Positions 50,245-60,623 of a stretch of 64,000 bases of DNA are shown one piece after another (the stretch's first letter is position 1; every line of letters begins with the position of its first letter). The notes below the pieces were generated by a model that saw nothing but the letters and a program-made list of their open reading frames with translations, was not told the DNA's origin and searched no databases. The DNA lies in the NCBI GenBank assembly GCA_035048495.1, contig CM068553.1, positions 30,714,978-30,778,977 on the forward strand, written 5' to 3'. A program made the position numbers and the translations under genes. The stretch is from Euptelea pleiosperma (taxonomy: Eukaryota > Streptophyta > Magnoliopsida > Ranunculales > Eupteleaceae).

Positions 50245-53200
50245 TGTCATGAACCAAATTTTTGGATGTTAAGACCCGACCCATTTCATACGGACCGACT
50301 CATATCCATATTCGGTCGTGATAAAAATAAAAGGAAATTCTTCTATCCACATCCATATACCCATGATCATCAATTCTTAAATTAATACTTAATACAACAA
50401 AAGTCATTAAGTTCTTTAACATAATATTAGAATTTGAGGAAGCGAATAATATCATTATAGCGACTACTACGTCAATAATACCGGCGAGACTTATGTAATG
50501 CAGTGGACCACTAATCCGAGAATGAGTGGATTGAGGTGATCGGTTTCCTCCACTTAGTACCATCTGATCTAACCTAGATAATGATCTTCTAGGAAGTTGA
50601 GTTCTGTCACATATTCCAACCTTTGGCGTTCGCCCATGCGTGGTACCAAACGGAGTCGAACGGCTTAGCGGATGATTCGGTGTCCGACATCTACGTCTAC
50701 ACGAAGTCACTCCAAACTAAATTGAATTAGCCGGTCGTAATACGGTCTATTACACACATTGCAAGTACCGCACAATAGCAACTTCTATGAAATGAACAAG
50801 AAAATTTGTATTATTAACATATGGTTCATAGGTTTGTATGCACAATAATTCCTCCCCAAACAGTCCATATTTTCGGTTTAATACAGACCACTACATGATC
50901 ATCCAAGATGGAGTATTGATATTCGCTCAAAAGTGCTTATTTTAAGCAATTATCCTTTTAGCGTTATTGCATTCTCCTACGTTAAAATACTCTATTTATC
51001 TACTTTTCTACGTAAGAGTCTCTTGTGATGCGTAGAACACACTTTTCTGTACGAAATGGTATATTTGCATGCATTAAACACATTTTTGGAAATCTAGACA
51101 TGTAGTCATTCTGATAGAGTCTCATTACGCGCTTCTTCTGTCGCAGGAAACCCCGATGGAAAATTCTCGAGACTTGCGAGCCCACATCGATCAGGAAAGC
51201 CCATTATCAAAGCTTAAAGAGCCCACATGCTATGACTAAAAGATATGGGCCAACTATGGGCTGAATAGGAGGACCAAAAAGCCAGCCCAAAGAACGAAAA
51301 GAACAGGAGAGCCAATGACCAAGAGACGGACCAAAGCGTTTAAAGCCACATGAGTCAGCAAGGAATGATAGTCTACTCTATTGGAGAAGCGTGAGGATGG
51401 TCACAGTGAAGACCAGGGTTCCAGACCCTCTGCCAATACTTTTCTCCATTTTTTTTGATACTTTCTCTCTCATCTCTTCTTATTCTCTCTCTCTCTTCAC
51501 CTCTCGATCCTTGAATCTACTGACCTAACCCCAGAACTCCTACCCTTCGGCTCTATCTCATCTCCCTTAGCTTTCTGACCGTTGAATCTTCCATCGGACC
51601 ATTGGATCTTCCATCGGACCATTGGATCTTCAATCGGACCGTTGGATCTCTCTAGATCCGTCGATCTACCAATCTGGGTCCCAATCAAGTCACCATCCAT
51701 CCGATCGTCATCAGACCGTCTGTCACATCATCTTGTGAGACAATGGACATCATAAATCCATGTGGGCCAGTAGTCGAGCCCATCATCATCGACCCGCTGT
51801 CCGACCAGTTAGTGGACCCCGTGAATTTCTAAAGAATTTTAATTAAATTTTAAAAAAATGGGGGGTCCACTAATTGGGGAGATTCCCCATAGAAAAGTAG
51901 ATTTTTACTTAAAAAAAAAAAAAAAATATTTTTTTATTTTCAAAAATACCCTATTTCCTTTAAAGGAAATAGGGAGCTTTATAAGAGGAGGGAGAAGGGT
52001 TCGTTCGAACCCTAATCCCCCTCCAATCTCTTCCATTCTCTCCCAAAAACTCTCTTGCCCCTTTTCCCCTTCTCTTGGCCGTTTCTCCTCCCCTTTCTCT
52101 TCATTTTTCCTCTTCTTCTTCTTCTTCTTCCACATTCCTCGCCGGAGTTGCAGGTCTACAACTCCGGCCATCTCCCCTTCTTCCTCTCCCTTCATTCTCC
52201 TCTTTCTCCTCCTTCTCTGCTGCTATTCCTCCACTGCTGCTGCGAGCTCCACCGCCTGCTCCTTGCACCACCGGCGACCTCAACAGCAACTTCTTCTTCT
52301 CTGCTGCCCACCACCATCGTTAACACCAGGGGTCCTCCATTGGAGCCACCACCAACATTGACGCTCCGAGCAGCAGGTAAGAACTCCTCCTTCTTCCCCT
52401 CCTTCTTCTTCTTCTCCCCCTTTTTCTTTTTTTTTTTTTTTTTTTCACGCCGGAGTTGCACACCTGCAACTCCGGTCACCTGCGCGCTCCACCACCGCCT
52501 CCATCCACCTGTGCGTGCTGCAATCTCCGCCTATAACTCCCCCACCGTTTCATCACCGCCGTGTTACCCAGCAGATCATAGCCGTGAACGCTCACGGTTT
52601 CTCCTTTGCTGGTGCACGGACCAGCAACTCCGGCCGGTCGATCTTCAATCTACCCCTTCACCCGCAAATCACGCTACTACCCTCCATTTCCTCCCCTTCA
52701 TCTCGTGTGCATATCACACACAATGGACGACCAACCCTCTCCTTCACCTGCTGGCGACCTGCAACAACAGCACAAGTAGGTCGCAACCCCTTTCTCCGAC
52801 GTCATCCACTCCGACTTGCACCTGCTGGTTCGGGATCCCCTGTTTCCCACCTGCAAGCAGACTAGCAACCACTTTTCCACCTTTCGAAACCGCTTGGAAG
52901 TTTCCTTCTAACCTGCAACTCTCCGGGCGACACATCCACCACCATCTTCATCCCCCACACCGTTGGGCGGCAGCCTGCTTCCCTCTACTCTAGCGAACTG
53001 CCCACCTCACCACCATACTGACTCCATCTTTTCTTGGCTGGACCATGCACCAACTACCCAGCAACCTTGCTGATCTTCCCCACCAGTCAGGCTGCCAAAT
53101 AGCCTCCTACAAGTGCACCTCCATGTCCGATCGAGCCGATCTTCATTGTATGGCCGATTGGGTCCTTCACATCATATGACCGATCCACCTTCTTCACTAG

Positions 53201-56200
53201 CCGATACAACTCCAAGGTAACTCCCACTTTCTCTCTCTAGGGTTTATCTTCTCTCTCTAGAAACCTTAGTTTCTCTCTCTACCTCCATCTCTTTCTCTTT
53301 ATAACCTTCTATTTTCTCTCTAAAATGCCTCTCCTCTCATCTTCTCTCTACCTATTCTCTTTCTATTTTTCTCTCTCTAGAATGCTTTGTAGTCTAGTTT
53401 TGATTATTGCTCATTTTTATTCAGATATTGTAAGGACATTTTGATTAATGAATGATGAAGTTTATTTTTATCTATTAATTCTTGAAATTTTTCCGTCATT
53501 TCATGTGTTCTTTAATGTGCCAATCCGACTAATCCTGAGTGCGGATCGACATCCGACACGAATCCCTATACAAATCAGTCAATTTTGCAGGATAATCGGA
53601 TAAAAATTACAAATGTATTGAGATTAGGGTCGTTCTCTCAACGACGGAAAAATCCTACTTTCAAGTATGATGACCTCTATCATGGGGACGGCCCACACTT
53701 ACCACAGTATGAATCTGGCCGTAACTAAGGTGCTCAAGAATTCACCTATTGATGTCAATAGACAGTAACAACTTAAGGGCTGCATGTCACAATGCCCATT
53801 GGGTCCCATCCCTTAAAATCTTATAATTCCTCTTAGTGAGATAGGGGATGCTGATTTTTCAGTCCATCAAAGTAACTGCTAGTGGGCGTTAATTAATAAT
53901 CTGACCAGCAACTTACATGGTCTAACGTGGGGACGTTTCATCTGAAAAATTCCGACATACAACATTACTAATTACCATGTGTAACAAGGTGTCTCAATTG
54001 ACTAATTCCGAGGTAATTAGGAAAGAGACGTTAGTCACCAATCAGTCCATCATACCATGACCATCGGTTATGAAATATTCAAGTCTCAGAGTTTAACGTT
54101 AACTCAGTCCTGCCAGCCAAGTAGTGCGGTCTATCCAACACATAGTGTTATCAAATTCGACGGTAATCATGCATCGTAGTATATACGTACACCCGGGAAA
54201 AATATTTCCATATCACATCTTATACATGGATCCACTTGGGATCGATTTATTTGAATTCCCAAAAATAACGGCTAATGACGACAAGATCAGCATCGATCCA
54301 TACATTATTTGCCCATCATCCAGACCTTAGGTCCACACTCCACATTTGGATCCGGGGCCCATGGCCTGGACAATCACACACATCTACCCACTGAATCCTT
54401 ATAGCAATTACTAATCTAACACATGAACTTAGAGTGTTCAACAATGAACATATGTATATATACCCACTCAAAACAAAGGAAGGAACTTATTTCAAGTTAC
54501 CCGCATAATGGTTCCCAACATCAATAACATAAGCAAATCAATGGTTCATCAACATTTCTGAGATTTATCCAACAATGATCCATATAATAAATTCAACGAA
54601 ACTAATCTATCACTTCGCATAGAATCATAGTAACATTCATGCGTCCTCCATGAACTCGTTATATTCGCCGTCTCCATCCACAACCATCTCGATTCCTCTC
54701 GACTGTTCAGCAAAATCTGAAAATAGGAGTCGGTATGAAACCGTGAGCCGAGGCCCAGTAACAACAGGTGGATTCCCAATGATAATAGTAGGGTAACCAC
54801 GTCCACACCTTCCATGTCATGTAGTATGAAAGCATAAATATTTTCCAGCAACATCATTCAACAAGGCGATCAATTGATGAGTACATAAAATAACATTTTT
54901 CTTTCTCGTTCCCACCAAGGGTAGCAATCCCACCAAGGGTATCCGTGCATGGTATCTTAATATCGGACCAACCGTAATCCCATACTCATAAGAATTCATG
55001 GCATAGCAAAACAATGCTTCTATATCACATGAAGTATAATTATCCTTACATGCATACAATGATACGAATAAATCATGCATTCGTACACATATTTAGCAGC
55101 AAGAAGGATTTACACTATGATTATAATTAGGATCACCTACTTGTTGTGGATATAGAGTCCCTAGGGCTTGATTTAGGCTTGATCTTGCTGGCCATCTTCC
55201 CCCTCTCGCTCTTCATTTCGACGACTCTATGTGAATTTTTTTAATTTTCTACTCCTCTTTCTTATAGGTCAGCCCACACGATTTCTTCTCCTCTTTTATT
55301 TTCTATTCCCGTTTGGAATGAGATAATCTAGTAGTGTGGTTAGCGTGTGTGTATTTCTAAATTTAGTGGTCTAATAGTAGTAGCTAATTAATTGGTGGGG
55401 GAGGTCTTAGGTGTCATAAGGTCAAGGGTTCTAGGTTCTAGGCTAAGGAAGGAAACGTTGTGGAGTGTTAGAAAAGTTCCATGGTCAGCAACATATCTTA
55501 GTTGACCTCTCCATGAGGGTTACCTACTTCATTTAATCATTTATGGTGTTATACTAAAGTGGTCTCCATTAGTAAGTTGTACTAGGTAAGTTGAAATTTT
55601 ACCCTTCATTCTTTAGGTTGGTTTCTAATTTCCTCACTTCTCCTATTTGTTAAGTGTGGGTCGTCCAAGGCATCTTGTTATTTTTATATAATTTCCTTTC
55701 TTTGTGGGTCCTACTCTTGGTAAGAGAAGTAGACCATTTAGGTCAGTGGGGTCCACATATTATCCTACCAAAATATTTGCATGGCCACCTAGAGATCCTA
55801 TAAAGTGGTTGGTCTTATGACGATTATGGACATTGTTGTTCTTACACGGATGGTAATTTTGGTGCATAAAATGTTGTATGTGTTAGTGTATGACAAAGGG
55901 TGTGCTTCAAATCCTACGATTTCTTAGGGGTGTCGCAAAGTGTTTCCCAGTTAAGTAACTTAAACGTGGTGTCCTGGGTTGTACTGCCATTAGAGTAACA
56001 TAATTAACCTTATTCTTGTTGGTCTCTCCTAGTGATCAGTATTGTTGGGTTTTCAATGGTCTCGATATATCTACGTCATTTAATTATGATTTTATTCAGT
56101 TAAGTTCGTTAGCAGAGAGATGACAGTGATTATGTTCGATCGAGTAATTTGAATGAAATGTTGAGTTGTCTTAAGTGCTGGGTGGTGTGGAGTTTTGCAT

Positions 56201-56356
56201 GACATAAGGTTTTTTATTCAAGTTTCTAAGTTTAACCAAAACAATAACCCAAGTTCATAATATAATAATCATGATCAAAATTTTGAAAAAAGGCACAAAT
56301 TTCAAACTTCACAAAATTTCTGAATTTACCCCCGATTGAGGTTTCAGGGTACTACA
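50245..56356 (-). mobile_element. Solo LTR, family Z, 3.36 kb without its insertion
   Basis: Minus strand starts TGTAGTACCCTGAAACC and ends GGTTCATGACA, with TG...CA ends and a perfect 5-bp duplication TATAT outside (50240-50244 and 56357-56361). It is split by W copy 2. No coding or primer site between the ends, so a solo LTR. Start sequence, length and GGGTCGGGTCTTAAC near its end recall chromovirus-type gypsy LTRs; that is tentative. ORFs such as minus 50300-50710 are not supported. Confidence 0.85.
50917..53663 (+). mobile_element. Solo LTR, family W copy 2 (2747 bp)
   Basis: Starts TGATATTCGCTC, ends CCTACTTTCA, with a perfect duplication AGTAT at 50912-50916 and 53664-53668. Collinear with 19239-21829, including the TTTATAAGAGGAGGG TATA-like box (about 51977), the C/T-rich leader and CTAATCCTGAGTGCGGATCG near the end. 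A 312-codon ORF at 52055-52993 is P/S/F-rich low complexity with no homology I recognise. Confidence 0.93.
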
Positions 56357-56361
56357 TATAT

Positions 56362-57104
56362 AGGCTTAAATAAATTAGGCTGTCTTTTAAGAATTCAAAT
56401 TTTAAAATTTCAACATTTATTACCATACCATTCAACAAACAAAATTAGAAACCACGGAGACCCTCTCTCCATTAAACCGCAACTGTGGTAACATGATAAC
56501 TCAAGAAGGAAATCATTCTAAGTATAGTAGCTAGACACCTTCACAGATTTGGAAAGACAGCCCATAAATATTATTACACCTAGGCAGTATGGGAATTAAT
56601 AAGGAATCTCTCACCAATAAAGACTAAGTAGGAAACGTATTTAAAGATTACTGAATTTTAGATCTAAATAAGAGGTAATAAAGGAAAGTCGTGGGTGTCA
56701 TTGTGGGATCCAAGACTCACCACCATAACGGTAAACCGTAAAACCATTTAAGACCTTCAGAGAACTATTCTGTAACAATAGATAAATACCTTTACAAGCT
56801 TTTGTTCCGACTGATCTCCATTGTTGACAAGGGTTGTAAGTTCTATTCCTTGCAAACTTCCTTTAGTGTGGCAATGAAAGATCACTAACCATATCTGATT
56901 CGATCAAGTTGAGACAATGCTCTGGTGGGGAATACGGCATAACCATACATCTTCACATCCACATAGAATATTAAGATAGAACGTCAAGAATATATTGGAA
57001 AGGTGCTGCACTCGTAGGAAGTTAAGTTGCTTTTCCATAAAATGTGTTGATCCACGTTTATCACGGATTCACGCTCAAGGTAGAGTCGTGCTGATGACGT
57101 GTTG
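56362..57104 (-). other. 5' leader side of the decayed Copia element
   Basis: Adjoins the 5' LTR. On the minus strand CAACACGTCATCAGCACGAC follows the LTR and is the likely primer binding site. No gag frame is recognisable in the rest. Confidence 0.5.
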
Positions 57105-57243
57105 TGAATCTGATGATATTTCCATTGATTAACATACATATATATAGCCCTTGATCGGGACGTTATAAAGTAAATGTCGATAGTGTAACTAATGCCACAT
57201 AAGCGACGGTCAGCCATCAGTTACAACCGTTACGTTTACAACA
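57105..57243 (-). repeat. Decayed Copia 5' LTR
   Basis: Minus strand TGTTGTAAACGTAACGG to CAGATTCA, 139 bp, collinear with 45797-45956. Followed outside by a TA run. Confidence 0.75.
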
Positions 57244-57268
57244 ATATATATATATATATATATATTAT
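57244..57268. repeat. (TA)n microsatellite
   Basis: About twelve TA units beside the Copia LTR. Confidence 0.9.
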
Positions 57269-57655
57269 AGAACTATAGGGGTTTGTTGCATCGGGTTTCA
57301 AGCTATTCTTTATATGAAATAATTTTTTTAAGAACTATATAACAAACAAACATGTGATTTGGATATAAGACTATATTCATTATATACGTTGATTGCTAAT
57401 AATTGAAAGATGAATTAAATTGATTTCGTGTAAAAAATGACTTGCTTATTACTTATTCACATGATTAGATGAAGATATACAAATTAGTTATACTTAATTT
57501 TTATTTAAAAATTATTTAATTGAGCTCTTTGCCAAAAAAATACTGCATAGTGTCTCGTGGGTGAAATCGACTATGGTTGGAAACCATTAGCCATTTCATC
57601 CTTTTTTCCTATTTCTTGACCATTCTACCCTTAGACCCTCGTCAGACCTGTCAGG
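57269..57655. other. AT-rich spacer without a gene
   Basis: Long A/T runs, no frame over 60 codons with any recognised motif, no element ends seen. Confidence 0.5.
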
Positions 57656-58032
57656 AGGAAAAAAAAAGAAAAAATCAAAGAAAGGGTTTAAAGAAATAGT
57701 AGCAAAAGGGGAAGAACTCTCCCTCCCTTCGTCTCAGGCCCTCTCTTTCTCACACAGGCGCTCTCTCTCTCTCTCTCTCTCTTAGGTGCTCCATCTCTCT
57801 CTCTCTCGGATGCTGCAGAGATGTTTCTCTCTCACGCCTCTCTATTGCGAAACCCATGGTATGTTGAAGGATTCAGAAGAAGTAGAAGAAGCATTCAGAA
57901 GAAGGAGGACGAACCCACTACGTGTGGTTCAATTTTTAGGTGTTCTCAAATAGCTTTAGCAGAGAATAAGCTCGACAGAGGATTTGATCGATCTCTCGTT
58001 GAAGTTTGTTGAGATTTCAAGAGCAGATTCAG
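57656..58032 (+). other. Possible 5' leader and first exon of an unidentified gene
   Basis: A purine-rich stretch is followed by CT microsatellites (57762-57781 and 57793-57809), an ATG at 57821 opening 63 codons rich in R, S and K, and a good splice donor (TTCAG/GTATCC) at about 58032. This layout is what plant 5' leaders look like. I do not recognise the peptide, no downstream exon was found, and it may be a gene fragment. Confidence 0.3.
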
Positions 58033-59790
58033 GTATCCTTCATCGTTTTTATTATTACTCTTTCGTTAATGAGCTTTGGTTCTTTTAATTCGTAAATTGA
58101 TAAATTTTTTTACTGGTCCAATTTTTATTTGCCCTAGTTTTGATATTAAAATATTGGATTTCTATCGAAAATGTTCTGATTTGGAGTGATTTTCTTAAAA
58201 TCTTTGCTCTTAAGTCTGTATATTCAAGCTTGATATTATATCAAGAGTAGTTCAATTTGAAAGCTTCCATGATTCCCATCAAGAACACCAAACACTGTAA
58301 TGGAAGAATCTTCAACAAGCCCACAAGGAAACTCAAGAATACTTCCATTTCTTGATATTGTCTTATTCAAATAACGTATTCAAATACTTACATAGAACAA
58401 GTATCAAATACTACTATTAAACCTTGAAGCTCTTGCCTTTCCAATGTGGCCAACTAACCTATCCATACGCAATGGAAGCTTCTTTGACCCCTTGATCTGT
58501 TTGGTGCACAGAGTCTGACCTATATAACGAGTGCATATGAGCTCATGCAAGTATGACTTTGACTCTTTTTCTGAAATAATTTTCAAAGAGTACACATCAT
58601 TAAGTCCTTCAAATGATTTAGTATTTGTTGTGGTTGAGAAGACTTGATGACAACATTACCATGTACATGAGAATCTTGGTTGGATAGTTTCTAAAGAAAC
58701 TATATGCTGACTACTTCTGCAATTGTTTTTGCATAAGACTGTACTATAGAACCCACATTATAGCAAGTGCATTTTCAAATGGGAGTCGCACTGAGCTTTA
58801 CGTGTGCAATGGTTTAAACCAGGGGCCATAACCTTCTAATAGCAAAAAGGATGTATACAAGCTGATGTATCTACTAGTGTCCATCGGCAAAGAATTCAAT
58901 GAGCTTAGAGAAGAACTTTTGTTCAAAAAGTTTGCCACAGTGAAGAGAGTTTTGTAGCATACCAACTTCGCAAGTTGGTCATGATTGGAATCACCCCAAT
59001 CGTAAAGTGATCATGAAACATAGCTCGTATTCCAGGATGTGTCAATATGTATGCATAAGTACCCCATGTTGAATATTATGGCGTCAGTACCTATGGGGAA
59101 GTTGAATGATAAAGAAATTCAAGAAATTGGAAGAATTTTTTTCTAATCATAGTACTATTTTTAGTCAACATATAACATATTACCTTTTACACGTAACAAG
59201 AGATCCTAATCAAACTTTTCTTAGTTGTACAAGTTCTAGCGGTTGATGGTATAATTAGGATCGTCCAACTTATATGACCTTTGAGCTGTGGCCCACACTA
59301 AAATGTCCAGAATTAGATTGATGCATAGATATATATGGGTCATGTGTAAATAATAGAATCTAGGACATTCTCATCTAAATTTCAAACCTAGGTCCTATTT
59401 ATCCACTACATAAAAAGTCATTTAGGAACGGTTTTGTACTGTTCATAAGGGATTTAAAAAATTACATTTAAAAATCACATTCGTGAATTAAGTGAAATCC
59501 CACATTTAGATATAGTTTAGTTTAGTTTTGATTATCGAGTATAATGTTTTCTGGTCATTAGAGAGATTGACAACCTCTGTTAATGACCGGTAAAAACTCG
59601 TTCTCTTAAATATAAGTTATAAAGTATTTTTCTGTTAGAATTATTTTTGGTCGATCAAGTAAATTTCACTATTCTCACCCATTTTTCTGGTTCGACCCCG
59701 TATTTGCACTATATATAAATTGTTGATTTGGCTTTTACAGATTTTGGTTTGATCAGACAGTAAAGTACAATGATTTATCAAAATACTGTC
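58033..59790. other. Unassigned sequence
   Basis: A minus-strand frame at 58404-58595 (63 aa) contains LVGHIGKARASRF, faintly like the LGHIGKxRxxRL stretch of Copia gag-pre-integrase, but neighbouring motifs are absent. Up to 59795 the sequence should include the end of an LTR (see the primer site at 59797). No other feature seen. Confidence 0.35.
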
Positions 59791-59796
59791 TGTCAA

Positions 59797-59815
59797 ATGG
59801 CGCCGCTGCCGGGGA
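59797..59815 (+). promoter_or_regulatory. Gypsy-type primer binding site, isolated
   Basis: ATGGCGCCGCTGCCGGGGA closely resembles the TGGCGCCGTTGCCGGGGA primer site of Athila/Tat-type gypsy elements (one change). It follows a stretch ending CTGTCTGTCA that could be an LTR end. The internal region is cut off by repeat copy C at about 60245, so only the LTR end and leader of this element remain. Confidence 0.65.
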
Positions 59816-59984
59816 GGGAGAATGAAAAGTGAAGACAACCATCAAATAAAAATATTCAAGCAAAGAATCATTCTCCTCTTTTTCTACATTTTTTTTCATT
59901 TCGGCATCCAGGTAAGTACCCTCCCTTGTGCACCGCATCCCCCTGTTAGCGGTTTCATTTCTTAGTTTTAAAAGTCACTTGAAA

Positions 59985-60240
59985 AAATAAGAAAAATAAA
60001 AAAAAATAAAAAATAAAAAAATATAGATTTTTTTATTTTATTTTTACTTTATTAGTGAACTTTTTTTTTCTTCTTTTCTTTTTGCTTTATTAGTGTAGCT
60101 TCTTTCTTGCTTTATTAGTATAAAATAATTTTGGCTTTATTAGTATAAAAAGAAAAAGAAAAAAATAATTTTTTTTATTTTTTAGTATATTTTTTTCTTT
60201 CTCTTCTTGCTTTATTAGTATAATTTTCTTGCTTTATTAG
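59985..60240. repeat. A/T-rich low-complexity stretch with repeated CTTTATTAGT
   Basis: Long A and T runs and at least six copies of GCTTTATTAGT or a near variant, up to the edge of copy C. Probably leader sequence of the gypsy remnant. Confidence 0.7.
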
Positions 60241-60244
60241 TGGG

Positions 60245-60623
60245 TGGGATAGATCAGATTTGTCGGATCATCATCGATATACGAATCGTCTGACATCGAA
60301 GTTTGTGTGGGATAGATCTGATATTTTTTCTCCACAATTAGTATCTCATATTCTCTGAAAATTCGAGGTTTGCACTTATGATTCACTGTCTGATGTGCCT
60401 TCAAATCATCTTTGATGTTTTGTAATTTAACCTTGGCGGTTATCTCTTATTTATGTCTCTATCACCGAACTTGCAGATGTTCAAAAGAAGAAACGGATAG
60501 ACAGGTAGGCAAGGCTCCTAAAGTTGCAGAGCCCATTTCAGAAGTTGCCCGACGTTTCAAAAAGCTATGTGTGGCATCCAGCCAAAACAAGTGTATTTAT
60601 AGGATTGGAGGTTGAGAGATAAG
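60245..60623 (-). repeat. Repeat unit X, copy C (part 1, inverted)
   Basis: The minus strand matches 38340-38716 (and 1-300), for example GCAACTTCTGAAATGGGCTC. It ends at the ATAAG target duplication of the inserted solo LTR. Confidence 0.8.

Larger units (their letters stand above)
45797..57243 (-). mobile_element. Decayed Ty1/copia element, minus strand, with two nested solo LTRs
   Basis: A 5' LTR (57105-57243) and a 3' LTR (45797-45956) of the same sequence lie 11 kb apart on the minus strand. Removing the nested LTR insertion (50245-56356) leaves about 5.3 kb, a normal Copia size. RNase H, reverse transcriptase and the integrase-RT hinge are recognisable in correct order between 46285 and 48010. 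Motifs such as GLKLPEANLSKP and HISPKFFHIHEL match a Copia group with short LTRs and a primer site of the form CGTTATCAGCACG. All coding is destroyed. Confidence 0.75.

Noticed and set aside
50300..50710. 136-codon minus-strand ORF
   Set aside because: Within the Z-family solo LTR; no motif or codon pattern of a protein.
52055..52993. 312-codon ORF, the longest in the window
   Set aside because: Lies inside solo LTR W copy 2, is P/S/F/L-rich from C/T runs, is not conserved in frame in copies 1 and 3, and has no recognised motif.
58404..58595. Copia gag-pre-integrase fragment
   Set aside because: Only a faint GHIGKAR match; no zinc motif, no neighbouring integrase, so not called.
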